NCBI GenBank assembly: GCA_036338025.1
Contig: JAYZDB010000274.1
Location: forward strand, 1 to 31,271
Length of the DNA: 31,271 nt
Source: JAYZDB01 sp036338025
GTDB taxonomy: Bacteria; Planctomycetota; UBA1135; UBA2386
Direction of reading: 5' to 3'
This document shows positions 23,438-31,271 of the stretch, piece after piece. The notes beneath the pieces were generated by a model that worked only from the letters and a program-made list of their open reading frames with translations, made no database searches and was not told the origin of the DNA. The position numbers and the translations under genes were made by a program. Within the stretch, counting starts at the first letter, position 1, and each line of letters begins with the position of its first letter.

Positions 23438-25282
23438 TCAGCGCCGGAGCACACCCAGCATGACCTCGAATACGTCGACGTTGTCGATGTACTTGCCACG
23501 CCGCGGGTCAACCCCATCGATCAGCCCGGCGAACCGGTGGCTCTCAATACCCCTGAAGTAGCACGGGATCAGGGAATTGGAGTGATGGCCAGTGTTCCAC
23601 GCCCAATGCACCGGCTCTTCCGGGTCGATCATGCCGTCCGCATTGAGGTCATCCCAGCTGGCAACGGTATTCGTCGCGAAGTCGTACTGTTCCATGAGAA
23701 TCCGTCCTTCGGTGACCTCGGCGAGCGGCAGGTCTGGGAACAACCCCGGGCCAGCGGTCAGCAGCCCAGTTTCGTGGTCACCGGTCACCACCAGCAGCGT
23801 GTTGCTCCAACTGCTTCCGTTGTTCGGAGCTTCGATCCACCGAATGACCTCCTCGACCATCTCGTCAAATCCAATCATCTCGCCGATCAGCTGACTCATG
23901 TTGTTGTTGTGGGCAGCCCAGTCAACAGCGCCACCTTCAACCATCAAGCAGAAACCTTTCGGCTGGCGCGCCAGGACCTGCAATGCACCACGGGTCATTT
24001 CCGCCAGGGTCGGATCCTCGGGGTCGAGCCCAGATCCGTCGTGCAGACGGAATGGAATGTTTCCGCCACCCGAACCGAACAGGCCAAATATCCGCCGAGT
24101 GGTTTGTTTGCCGCTGACCCCCAACAAAGTCTCTGCGGCGGACCGGCCGGATACCTTCTCGGCGATCTGCCACCCACCTGGGTTGCCGCTCTCTTTCTTG
24201 GCCTTCTCGAGTTGGAATGGGCTGACGTAGAGCCCAAACCCAAAGTCGGGATGGCCGCCTCCGATCACGACATGTGGAAGAACGTCGATCGTTCCACGCC
24301 CACCCCAACCAGAACCGGTGGCCGCTGGATCACCGAACAGCATCTCGTCGCCGATACTCAAGTAACTACCACGGGTGTCGTTGTGGGCTGCCCAGGCCGC
24401 GGGGGTTGCGTGCGAAATCGGCACGCTGGTGACCGCACCACTACCCAAGCCATTGCGCAGGGCCAACTCACTGACGCTTACCAGACGCCGACCGCTGGCG
24501 TGCGGCCCAACAGCAATCCGTCCGGAGTTGGTCTTTTGACCGGTGAAGAGAGCGGTGGCAGCCGAAGCGCTGTCGGTCACGGCGCGAACCAGGTAGCTCA
24601 TGTCCGACCAGGCCTCTTGCGGGTCATAGGGCATCGGGCCGTTGACCATCTGGACGTCGGTGTCCCAGGTCGACATTGGCAGCATGTCCAGATCTTCGTA
24701 TGGTGCGAGCGCGCCAGTGAAGGTCCTGACCGCTTCGATCTGCTTGTAGCCCCACCCATCCGCGATCAGCAGGATCACGTGCCGCTTACCCGCTGATACG
24801 TCACGGGTGAAGCGCTTGCTGACTGCTGGATTGGCCACGTCAGCACTGGCCACCAGCGTGAGATCACGGCCAGCAGCCGTCACCAGCAGGTTAGAAAAGG
24901 TCGCGACACCGCCTTGCGCAGACACCAGCAAGGACCCACCGAGCCTGGCGTTCCCGGTCGAATCGTGGACACGGATTCCGATCGGAATGGTGGCGTTCAC
25001 GACCGCGCCCTTCTTGTCCACCACCTCCACCTCGATCATCTGACTGAATGGCAGACCAGCGAGGCCAGTATCCGGTTGCGTACGGAACCGCAGACTGTGC
25101 TTTTGGGGCGCAACCTGCGGATTCTTGTGTCCGGTAGTACCCGCGTCGTTCTTCTTGCCGCCCCCACCGGGCGTGGCCGCCGCTCCCCCGCCGCTTCCAC
25201 AGCCGGGAAGGACGACCGCCAAGACCCCGGCGAGCGCCAGGGTGTAGAGCCGGTAGTAGCGGGCTGCGGGGGGGGGAGACAT
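23438..25282 (-). CDS. PhoA-family alkaline phosphatase lipoprotein with N-terminal Ig-like domain
   Basis: 614 residues from the ATG at 25282. A lipoprotein signal is clear (LALAGVLAVVLPGC, lipobox LPGC, C28), followed by a Gly/Ala-rich linker. Residues ~62-158 form an Ig-like beta domain (LRFRTQPDTGLAG, SAQGGVATFSNLLVTAAGRD). The phosphatase core starts at RHVILLIADGWGYKQ (metal Asp ~175). The nucleophile Ser ~238 is in VTDSASAATALFTGQKT. Metal sites are in MVEGGAVDWAAHNN (~447-460), VTGDHETG (~499-506) and WNTGHHSN (~562-569). An EF-hand-like loop DLNADGMIDPEE (~545-556) suggests Ca binding. It releases phosphate from extracellular phosphomonoesters. Codons 3-5 are a run of nine C. It diverges from the Omp85-like gene. 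Confidence 0.93.
   Translation of the reverse strand: MSPPPAARYYRLYTLALAGVLAVVLPGCGSGGGAAATPGGGGKKNDAGTTGHKNPQVAPQKHSLRFRTQPDTGLAGLPFSQMIEVEVVDKKGAVVNATIPIGIRVHDSTGNARLGGSLLVSAQGGVATFSNLLVTAAGRDLTLVASADVANPAVSKRFTRDVSAGKRHVILLIADGWGYKQIEAVRTFTGALAPYEDLDMLPMSTWDTDVQMVNGPMPYDPQEAWSDMSYLVRAVTDSASAATALFTGQKTNSGRIAVGPHASGRRLVSVSELALRNGLGSGAVTSVPISHATPAAWAAHNDTRGSYLSIGDEMLFGDPAATGSGWGGRGTIDVLPHVVIGGGHPDFGFGLYVSPFQLEKAKKESGNPGGWQIAEKVSGRSAAETLLGVSGKQTTRRIFGLFGSGGGNIPFRLHDGSGLDPEDPTLAEMTRGALQVLARQPKGFCLMVEGGAVDWAAHNNNMSQLIGEMIGFDEMVEEVIRWIEAPNNGSSWSNTLLVVTGDHETGLLTAGPGLFPDLPLAEVTEGRILMEQYDFATNTVASWDDLNADGMIDPEEPVHWAWNTGHHSNSLIPCYFRGIESHRFAGLIDGVDPRRGKYIDNVDVFEVMLGVLRR
25268..25276 (-). repeat. Nine-C homopolymer at codons 3-5 of the alkaline phosphatase gene
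   Basis: CCC CCC CCC directly follows ATG-TCT and encodes three prolines. Homopolymers of this length slip during replication; gain or loss of one base here would abolish the protein. Confidence 0.6.
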
Positions 25283-25359
25283 ACGAACATGGTATCCTGT
25301 CCGGACCGGTTGGGTGCCAAACACAGCCCGGAATTCCTGTCCATGAATCTGTAGTTCTC

Positions 25360-25392
25360 ACGCCACGATCGCAGAAATTGCGGCCGTGGCGT
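25360..25392. promoter_or_regulatory. Long hairpin just upstream of the Omp85-like start codon
   Basis: ACGCCACG (25360-25367) pairs with CGTGGCGT (25385-25392). After one A-C mismatch and a T-G pair, CGCA (25370-25373) pairs with TGCG (25379-25382). The loop is GAAAT. The 3' arm ends seven bases before the ATG at 25400 and covers the position of the ribosome site, so it could gate translation, or serve as an operator for the divergent pair. Confidence 0.5.
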
Positions 25393-25399
25393 CACCAAG

Positions 25400-26734
25400 A
25401 TGACCCTGTTCCTCGCCCACCACGACTCATCCACGATCGCGACCATCCTGATCCTCGCTCTCGCCCCGGCGACTGCCGGACAAATCAACCCCACCACGCA
25501 GGGGATAGACGAAAACGGCCGGATCCCAAAGGTAGAGATTCCGATGGAACTTGAGCATCCAGAACGATGGCGGTACTTCCCGGAGGGACGGCTCATCGAG
25601 GGCAACATGTTCGAACGATTCCTCGTCAGCAGCTTCTTCGCCCCCATCATCTTCCGCGACGCCGACGTCGGCACGGGTGGCGGCATCACCATTACCGACA
25701 TCGATTTCCGCAATCAACGACGCCAGGAATTCGCCAACTTCGTGATGACCTATTCCAGCGAGGGTCAACAGACCATCAGTGCCAACTGGCGCCGGTGGAC
25801 CAACCACATCGAACTGCCGGACGGCGGCGTGGTGCAGGACGAGCGCAGCTTCATGCACAACCACGCGTCCTATCAAAAAGCACTAACCAAGCGATACTTC
25901 GGACTCGGGATCGTCACCCCGAGGGGAGCTGAGTCCAGCTACACCCGCGAACGCACTGCCTTGTCGTATCACTACCAGTTCACCGAACCAAACCCGGCTG
26001 ACGAGTTGATCTTCGACTTTGGAATCCAGTTCGAACACAACAACCTCTCTAGCGGCATGGTGTCGAACAAGCCCGACACTCGCACCCTCTACGCCGGTGA
26101 CTTCGCGGCCGGTGACGATCACGACATGCTGTGGCTCAACCTCAACATTCGCTATGACACGAGGGACAGCCTCCACAATCCCTACCAGGGTTGGTATCTC
26201 GGTGCCTCAGCAAGCACTGCGGCGCTTCAAACCAACGGCGAGGTCGGCGCGATCTTCAGCGCCTTCGGAAGCAAGGTCTTCACCCTGCCTCCGCTCTTGC
26301 ACGACGGCGGCGATGACCAGGAAGCGCACCCTCCGACCGACGGACTGGCGTTCGGGGCCTTCGTTCAGGCAAGCTCCGGAGAACTGCCATTCTACTCGCT
26401 TCCAACCCTGGGAGGTTCCCAGACGCTACGTGGTTTCATCACCAACCGATTCACCGATCGCACGGCCTGGCACGCGTCGGCGGAATACCGCATGTGGTTC
26501 ATCCCCCGTGGATTCTCTCTGACCAGGCGAATTCGGATCGAACGGGTCGGCGCGGCGTTCTTCTTCGAGGCAGGTTCGGTCGCTCCAAAAACTGCAGGCC
26601 TGTTCGATCATGTCGAATGCAGCTACGGCACGAGCCTCCGCATCAGTCTGGAACGCACAGCGCTGTTTCGGGTCGACTTCGGTATCAGCGATGAGGACAC
26701 CAACGTGTCGATCGCATACGGACTGACTTTCTAA
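25400..26734 (+). CDS. Omp85/BamA-superfamily outer-membrane beta-barrel lacking POTRA domains
   Basis: 444 residues with a signal-like N terminus (STIATILILALAPATAGQ). The rest alternates in amphipathic beta strands. The Omp85 hallmark of loop 6 is present as TLGGSQTLRGF (~335-345), the counterpart of the VRGY/F motif, followed by AWHASAEYRMWF. The protein ends in IAYGLTF, a barrel signal with terminal Phe. No POTRA repeats precede the barrel, and only ~60 residues separate it from the signal, so it resembles the short surface-antigen or patatin-associated barrels rather than BamA itself. It probably inserts or exports an unknown partner, or acts as a pore. It diverges from the alkaline phosphatase gene over 117 bp. 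Confidence 0.82.
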   Translation: MTLFLAHHDSSTIATILILALAPATAGQINPTTQGIDENGRIPKVEIPMELEHPERWRYFPEGRLIEGNMFERFLVSSFFAPIIFRDADVGTGGGITITDIDFRNQRRQEFANFVMTYSSEGQQTISANWRRWTNHIELPDGGVVQDERSFMHNHASYQKALTKRYFGLGIVTPRGAESSYTRERTALSYHYQFTEPNPADELIFDFGIQFEHNNLSSGMVSNKPDTRTLYAGDFAAGDDHDMLWLNLNIRYDTRDSLHNPYQGWYLGASASTAALQTNGEVGAIFSAFGSKVFTLPPLLHDGGDDQEAHPPTDGLAFGAFVQASSGELPFYSLPTLGGSQTLRGFITNRFTDRTAWHASAEYRMWFIPRGFSLTRRIRIERVGAAFFFEAGSVAPKTAGLFDHVECSYGTSLRISLERTALFRVDFGISDEDTNVSIAYGLTF

Positions 26735-26760
26735 GGAATCCGACCCGTTGTGGTCGCGAC

Positions 26761-28587
26761 CTACCTCTGGCGATCGGTCCGCGAGAACGCCGCATCCTCC
26801 TCGCGAAGCCGCCGGGCACTCGCTCGGTGGGCCTTGGCATCCGCCGGTTTCCCCATCGCCTCGAGTCCATCGGCGATCTTCAGATGCAGGTTGGACGCCC
26901 GCACTCGAACATCCCGGTTCGCGGGATCTACCTTCACCGCAACTTCAAAGAGTCGTACCGCCTCCAAGACCATCGGTAACCCACCGGCAGCCGGGGTCAG
27001 GATTCCGATTGCCTCGTAAACCCGCCCGCAGTCACGCAGCGCGTCGACATAACGTGGGTTGATGGCAATCGCCTGCTCAAAATGTCCGATGATGCGGGTC
27101 AGGTGCGGTCTCAACTCGTTGAGACTCTTGACCGACGCCTGAAAATCCCCGCGACGCTGCGCATCGATGGAGGGCTGCAGGGTGTAGGTGTTGGCGAGCA
27201 TCTTGCCCACCATGCAATGAGCGTAGGCATCGGGCTTGATGTGCGAACCCGGAGTAAGCGCAGGATTGAGTTTCTTGGTGATCTTGTAGAACTCAAATCC
27301 CCGATCGACCTCACCACGTACCACGTAGATCGCGGCGAGATTGTTGTGCGCAAACCAGGAGTCCGGGACCTCGGTGAGGATCTGGTTGTAGAGAGTCTCC
27401 TTGTTCTCGTAGAACCCGGCCTGCGTCCAAGTCTTGTAACCAAACAGACCCAATACCACGACGGCTGCCGGGATTCCGATCCGTGTGGGGACCGTCCGTG
27501 CCAGACATGCACACACGCTCACCAAGATGGCGAGGCTGGCGTGATACTGGAAGTGATCCGCAACGAACGAATAACGGAACGGGAACACCGTAATGAAACC
27601 GATCGCGGGGAACAGGGTGCCCCCGAACAAGAGAATCGCGACCAGGGGTCCCCGGCCGATCCGATTGCGCAGGGCAACGAGACCGACCAGCAACAGAAGC
27701 GTCGCGGCTGGGAATGCCCACTGCCAGATCTGCTCGGGATCGACTTCCCAGCGCTCGTAGATAAACACCAGTCGTTGCGGCCACAGCAACTTGCAAAAAT
27801 AGAACCACGGCGTGCGCCCGGCGATCAGACACTTGTCGATCAGGCTCTCGTCGAACTCGGGTCCGTTCGCGCCGACGTGTGTGTGTTCGAGATAACTGGT
27901 AAAGACGCCGTAGCCGATACCCACCACCATGAACGGAATCAGCGGTTTGACGTCAGCCAAGCGCACGATCCCACGCTTCCAGTAGGTGATCAGGAGGAAT
28001 GCAAACGGCAGCGAAAACGTCACCGACTTGCTGGTCAGAGCACAAAGAAACAGCCCGAAGGCCCACCACCAGCCTCTGGCCCGCTGTTCCTTCACAACGC
28101 CCGGCCCCCCGTCCAGGCCTGACCATCCCAGATACACGAGGGTAGACGAGAGGTAGAACACCATGGAGAGGACATTCTTCCGCTCGGTTACCCAGGCAAC
28201 CGACTCCACCATCACCGGGTGCAGAGCAAAAACCGCGGTGACCAGCAAGGCACCCGGCAACGCCAAGCGACGGACCACGACGAACAACAGTCCGCAGGAG
28301 GTCAGATGCAGCAACAGATTGACCAGGTGGTAGCCGAAAGGTTGCTGCGCCCAGAATCGGTATTCCAGCCAGAAAGACGTATGGACGAGAGGGTAGTACT
28401 GCGGGATCGACGTCGGCTCGAACCAGATCCTCGCGATGCCACCCAGGGTGGCAAGGGTGGCATTGTCCTCGATATATGCATCATCATCCCAGATGAAGCC
28501 GGCCCGCAGCGCCGGGAGGTACGCAATCACGGCCGCGACGGCAATGAGAACGAGCATGAGGACAGTGCGCTGGCGTTTCGCTGACAT
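26761..28587 (-). CDS. TMTC-like GT-C membrane glycosyltransferase with C-terminal TPR repeats
   Basis: 608 residues from the ATG at 28587. The frame runs upstream to 28707 but would overlap the TraB gene start and adds an unlikely N terminus. There are about ten or eleven membrane helices. The GT-C acidic motif is LRAGFIWDDDAYIEDN (D34-D36) in the first extracytoplasmic loop. A second conserved block is ALHPVMVESVAWVTERKNVL, typical of TMTC/DUF1736 proteins. Residues ~405-600 carry TPR-like helices (WFAHNNLAAIYVVRGEVDRG, IGHFEQAIAINPRYVDAL, AVRLFEVAVKVDPANRDV). Eukaryotic TMTC proteins O-mannosylate cadherins using dolichyl-phosphate mannose. The bacterial versions probably glycosylate exported proteins, but donor and acceptor are unknown. 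Confidence 0.85.
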   Translation of the reverse strand: MSAKRQRTVLMLVLIAVAAVIAYLPALRAGFIWDDDAYIEDNATLATLGGIARIWFEPTSIPQYYPLVHTSFWLEYRFWAQQPFGYHLVNLLLHLTSCGLLFVVVRRLALPGALLVTAVFALHPVMVESVAWVTERKNVLSMVFYLSSTLVYLGWSGLDGGPGVVKEQRARGWWWAFGLFLCALTSKSVTFSLPFAFLLITYWKRGIVRLADVKPLIPFMVVGIGYGVFTSYLEHTHVGANGPEFDESLIDKCLIAGRTPWFYFCKLLWPQRLVFIYERWEVDPEQIWQWAFPAATLLLLVGLVALRNRIGRGPLVAILLFGGTLFPAIGFITVFPFRYSFVADHFQYHASLAILVSVCACLARTVPTRIGIPAAVVVLGLFGYKTWTQAGFYENKETLYNQILTEVPDSWFAHNNLAAIYVVRGEVDRGFEFYKITKKLNPALTPGSHIKPDAYAHCMVGKMLANTYTLQPSIDAQRRGDFQASVKSLNELRPHLTRIIGHFEQAIAINPRYVDALRDCGRVYEAIGILTPAAGGLPMVLEAVRLFEVAVKVDPANRDVRVRASNLHLKIADGLEAMGKPADAKAHRASARRLREEDAAFSRTDRQR

Positions 28588-28663
28588 TTGAGTTGGTAGC
28601 GGCCCATGCGTTGAGTGGGCTGCGAAAAGCGTGTACAAGTAGACACCCGGCGCCAGAGAAAAC

Positions 28664-29653
28664 ATGAAGACTTCCCAGTTCCACGCCTCAGGAATCGCGA
28701 CTCTCATCTTGGTCGCAGCTCTGAGTCTGCTCTACGGCTGCGGTCAACCCCAGGAACGCAAGGGGCACTACCCGCCGAACACCACCCAGAAGGCCGACAC
28801 CAAATTCGTGAGATTTCACGATCACGGCAACGGCGAGGGCTTGCTGGAGACCGCCATCGCCACCTACCGGGGCAAGAATGGTGAGAAGGTCGAGTTGATC
28901 AGCGCGGTGCACGTCGCCGATGCAGGTTACTACGCTCGACTCGCGAAGATGTTCGAGTCCTACGACTCCCTTCTCTACGAGATGGTCAAGGCAAAAGGCA
29001 CCAAACCACCTCCGCCCGGCCGCCGCAAAGCTACGGAATCCGGTGGGATGATCAGCATGTTCCAGCGCATGATGCGCGACACCCTGAAGCTCGAATTCCA
29101 GATCGAAGCAATCGACTATCGAGCGAAGAACTTCGTCCACGCCGACCTCGACGCGGAGACCTTTTACGAACTCAGCGAGGAGCGAGGTGAGAGCCTGATC
29201 CGACTGATGTTCAACTCAGCCATCGCAGCGATGGGAAGATCAGGAACCGACAAGGACAAGTCCGATCCCAACATGGGAATGAAGATGCTCTTCGCGCTGT
29301 TCTCCAAAGACCGGGCCCGGCTGCTGAAGTATCTGCTGGCCAAGGAACTCCAAAACATGGAGGAGTTGATGGCTGGCCTCAGCAAGGGTCCCGACGGCAA
29401 GGGTTCGGTCATCCTCATCGAACGCAACAAGCAACTGATGAGGGTTCTGCACCAACGCCTGGACAAGGGCGAGAAGCAACTTGGCCTGTTTTACGGGGGC
29501 GCCCACCTTCACGATGTCGAGCAACGGATCTTCAAGGAGATCGGCTTGCAACGGACATCCGTCCGCTGGGAAAAAGCCTGGGAAATCCGCAAGCCGAAGA
29601 AAGCCACCGAAACAAAGGGACCGAAAAAGGTCAACTCGACGGACAAGCGCTGA
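28664..29653 (+). CDS. TraB/GumN (TIKI-like) family lipoprotein
   Basis: 329 residues. The N terminus is hydrophobic and ends in LLYGC, a slightly atypical lipobox (C26). The first TraB motif is VELISAVHVADAGYYARL with SYDSLLYEMV, corresponding to the G-x2-H block and conserved Glu. The second half has VILIERNKQLMRVL and LGLFYGGAHLHDVEQRIF, the second His block, and then the closing Trp region. TIKI proteins with this fold are metalloproteases; most bacterial members are uncharacterised. A Lys-rich tail ends the protein. It diverges from the glycosyltransferase and ends 7 bp from the convergent exonuclease III gene. Confidence 0.85.
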   Translation: MKTSQFHASGIATLILVAALSLLYGCGQPQERKGHYPPNTTQKADTKFVRFHDHGNGEGLLETAIATYRGKNGEKVELISAVHVADAGYYARLAKMFESYDSLLYEMVKAKGTKPPPPGRRKATESGGMISMFQRMMRDTLKLEFQIEAIDYRAKNFVHADLDAETFYELSEERGESLIRLMFNSAIAAMGRSGTDKDKSDPNMGMKMLFALFSKDRARLLKYLLAKELQNMEELMAGLSKGPDGKGSVILIERNKQLMRVLHQRLDKGEKQLGLFYGGAHLHDVEQRIFKEIGLQRTSVRWEKAWEIRKPKKATETKGPKKVNSTDKR

Positions 29654-29660
29654 GGTCTGC

Positions 29661-30440
29661 TTAGCGGCCCGGCATCGCCACTTCGATCCCTACTGGACAG
29701 TGATCCGACCCAAGCACGTCCCCATAGATTCGCGCGTCCGACACGCGCGGCCAGAGTTCTTCGTCGACGCAGCAATAATCCAAACGCCAACCAACATTCC
29801 TGGCCCGAGCACCGGCCCGGTAGCTCCACCAGGTATAGACGTGTGCGAGCTCCGGGTTGGCGCGCCGCCAGGTGTCGACGTAGCCGGAATCCAGGAAGCC
29901 GGTCATCCACTCGCGCTCCTCGGGTAGGTATCCAGGGTTCTTCTCATTCGGTTTGGGCCGCGCCAGATCGATGGGAAAATGCGAAACGTTGAAGTCGCCG
30001 GTGAGCACCACGTGCAGCCCGTCCTTGGCAAGCCGACCAAGAAAGCGTCGCATCGTGGCACCAAACCGCAGCCGGTAGTCGATGCGCTTCCCCTCAGCCT
30101 GGCTATTCGGAAAGTAGGCTGAGATGACGACCACGTCGCCAAAACGGGCTCCCAGAACCCGACCCTCCTCGTCGAACTCCTTCTTGCCCAGACCTTCGAA
30201 CCACTCGTCGGGCTCCTCGCGAGTGTAGATCGCGACACCGCGGGAGCCCTTGCGCCTGGCACCGTGAATCCGGACCTGGTAACCCTCTACATCCTGGATC
30301 GGACCAGGCAACTGCTCAAACAAGGCCTTGGTCTCTTGAAGGAGCAGGACATCAGGAGCGTGCTCGGCCAGCAGCGGCAAGAACACACCCTTGTTGTGCA
30401 CAGCGCGCAGACCATTCACATTCCACGAGACCAGCTTCAT
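29661..30440 (-). CDS. xthA: Exodeoxyribonuclease III (AP endonuclease)
   Basis: 259 residues, the usual length for the family. All active-site blocks are present: KLVSWNVNGLRA (Asn7), LLLQETKA (Glu36, metal), YFPNSQ, LTGDFNVSH (Asp/Asn), GWRLDYCCV and the terminal GSDHCPVGIEV (Asp-His). It cleaves abasic sites and removes 3'-blocking groups in base excision repair in the cytoplasm. The ATG at 30440 leads straight into the first strand. It lies 121 bp downstream of trpF on the same strand, but nothing shows co-transcription. Confidence 0.95.
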   Translation of the reverse strand: MKLVSWNVNGLRAVHNKGVFLPLLAEHAPDVLLLQETKALFEQLPGPIQDVEGYQVRIHGARRKGSRGVAIYTREEPDEWFEGLGKKEFDEEGRVLGARFGDVVVISAYFPNSQAEGKRIDYRLRFGATMRRFLGRLAKDGLHVVLTGDFNVSHFPIDLARPKPNEKNPGYLPEEREWMTGFLDSGYVDTWRRANPELAHVYTWWSYRAGARARNVGWRLDYCCVDEELWPRVSDARIYGDVLGSDHCPVGIEVAMPGR

Positions 30441-30561
30441 GAACCCAAGCTAGCGCAGATTGTTCATGAATCCACGCGCCAGCATGGGCGATCGGATCTC
30501 ACGCCCCCATGAACGAGGGAATCTGACCAGCCAGCGCGCCAGGTAGGCTAGCGCAAATCCA

Positions 30562-31173
30562 TCACGAGGCTTTGGCTGCCGAGAACAGCTCCGTGAGCAG
30601 GAGCGGGTCCTTGACGCCCGGCGCCGACTCCACTCCGTGGCTGACGTCGATCCCAAACGGCTGGTGGTCCAGCAGGGACTTTACATTGTCCGGCCTGACA
30701 CCACCGGCAATGAAGGTAGCTGGCGGACAGTGCTCGCCGAGCACACCCCAACGCAACGATTCGTCAGTATCAGCCTCTCCGATATCGAGCAGACCCGGGC
30801 GGGCCGCAGACGGAATCGGGTCCTGGACTGACAATTCTCGCGAACGCGGATTGACCGAGTAGACCGGGTGAATGACGAGGCCGTAGAACCGCAGGATTTC
30901 GCATGCCTGTGGGTCGATCCCGTGAATCTGGACCCGGCGCACTCCCGTCTCACGACAGATCGAGAGGATCTCGGAGCCAGAGTTGCCGCGGAACACCAGA
31001 ACGACCTCAGCGCGGCCGCGAGCCGCCGATGCGATACGCTTGACCTCTGGCACGGTTGCTCGGCGCGGCGAATCCTTGGCCATGACGCACCCGAGATATG
31101 CTGCGCCCAGATCCAGGCTCAGCTCCGCATCCTCGAGCCTACGCAGTCCACAAATCTTGACTAGAGGGTTCAT
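30562..31173 (-). CDS. trpF: Phosphoribosylanthranilate isomerase
   Basis: 203 residues from the ATG at 31173, which overlaps the stop of the preceding trpC (ATGA). It catalyses the Amadori rearrangement of phosphoribosylanthranilate to CdRP in tryptophan synthesis. The general-base Cys is in LVKICGLRRLEDA; MAKDSPRRATVPEVKRIA follows. The general-acid Asp appears to be kept in PGLLDIG. The phosphate-binding C terminus FIAGGVRPDNV and GIDVSHGVESAPGVKD is well conserved. The usual Gly-Gly-Thr-Gly loop after the Asp is replaced by GEADTDES. The in-frame extension to 31239 belongs to the trpC region and is not used. Confidence 0.92.
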   Translation of the reverse strand: MNPLVKICGLRRLEDAELSLDLGAAYLGCVMAKDSPRRATVPEVKRIASAARGRAEVVLVFRGNSGSEILSICRETGVRRVQIHGIDPQACEILRFYGLVIHPVYSVNPRSRELSVQDPIPSAARPGLLDIGEADTDESLRWGVLGEHCPPATFIAGGVRPDNVKSLLDHQPFGIDVSHGVESAPGVKDPLLLTELFSAAKAS

Positions 31174-31271
31174 GCGGCACCACCGTGTTGCTTGCGTTGT
31201 AGGGCTTGAATCAAGAACGTCCGCGGATCGGCAGCACACATCAAGGAAGTGCCAACCAAGACGGCGTCCAC
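31170..31271 (-). CDS. trpC: C-terminal end of indole-3-glycerol phosphate synthase (5' part outside window)
   Basis: Read on the minus strand from the window edge, the frame gives VDAVLVGTSLMCAADPRTFL followed by IQALQRKQHGGAA and TGA at 31172-31170. The phrase DAVLVGTSLM matches the last beta strand/alpha helix of the TrpC barrel, with the Gly that holds the substrate phosphate. The stop overlaps the trpF ATG (ATGA), so the two genes are coupled in the usual trpC-trpF order. Confidence 0.82.
   Translation of the reverse strand: MDAVLVGTSLMCAADPRTFLIQALQRKQHGGAA

Noticed and set aside
23537..24796. 419-codon plus-strand frame
   Set aside because: It is antisense to the alkaline phosphatase, whose active-site motifs are all intact.
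26752..26761. Perfect palindrome GGTCGCGACC between convergent genes
   Set aside because: No loop or T-tract, and it overlaps the stop of the glycosyltransferase gene; a 10-base GC-rich palindrome is expected by chance.
27082..28122. 346-codon plus-strand frame
   Set aside because: It is antisense to the TMTC-like gene; charged shadow sequence.
30447..30556. Two near-copies of GCTAGCGCA(G/A)AT flanking the xthA-trpF gap
   Set aside because: Short, only two copies, and no target-site or mobile-element features; probably chance.
1..31271. CRISPR arrays, tRNA/rRNA genes, insertion sequences and phage genes
   Set aside because: No repeat-spacer pattern, cloverleaf, rRNA core sequence, transposase or integrase motif was seen by eye.

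Overview
The window is GC-rich, densely coded chromosomal DNA from what looks like a planctomycete (Planctomycetota). The main evidence is a three-gene run of arylsulfatase, DUF1549/DUF1553 protein and DUF1501 protein at 13966-19840. This arrangement is characteristic of the phylum. Supporting evidence is the number of secreted or lipid-anchored enzymes (SGNH esterases, PhoA-type alkaline phosphatase, sulfotransferase), the Omp85-like barrel, and large secreted proteins with a C-terminal beta-sandwich module. The phylum call is inference; no rRNA or tRNA is present to confirm it. No stretch longer than 300 bases lacks a gene. The largest gap is 23151-23437.

Layout. Positions 2-442 hold the end of a secreted protein. 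468-2137 (minus) is a translationally coupled HAD hydrolase / UbiA prenyltransferase pair. 2348-3523 is a membrane acyltransferase. 3527-5734 (minus) is a large secreted SGNH esterase. 5887-6414 is a MESH1-like HD hydrolase. 6452-7351 (minus) is a pentapeptide-repeat lipoprotein, diverging by only 22 bp from an M19-dipeptidase-like secreted protein (7374-8744). 8940-9983 is a secreted thioredoxin-like gene interrupted by an in-frame TGA at 9150. The TGA is followed at the correct distance by a perfect 8-bp hairpin (9170-9188), so I interpret the gene as an undescribed selenoprotein. 10043-11248 (minus) is a second SGNH/sialate-O-acetylesterase-like enzyme. 11428-13913 is an octaheme cytochrome c plus a small four-helix membrane protein, preceded by a good sigma70-like promoter.

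The second half starts with the sulfatase operon (13966-19840, minus), with a PAPS-dependent sulfotransferase diverging from it at 19995. Next is a two-gene SPFH/GYF_2 plus zinc-ribbon membrane operon (20873-23150, minus) resembling Bacillus YdjI/YdjG. Then come an alkaline phosphatase lipoprotein (minus) and a divergent Omp85-like barrel (plus) separated by a strong hairpin. A TMTC-like GT-C glycosyltransferase with TPRs (minus) diverges from a TraB/GumN lipoprotein. The window closes with exonuclease III and the trpF-trpC end of a tryptophan biosynthesis operon (minus).

The common theme is cell-envelope and extracellular chemistry: de-esterification, sulfation and desulfation, dephosphorylation, glycosylation and outer-membrane insertion. 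Housekeeping genes (trpF, xthA, the alarmone hydrolase) are interspersed. The strongest candidate for something new is the thioredoxin-like selenoprotein.
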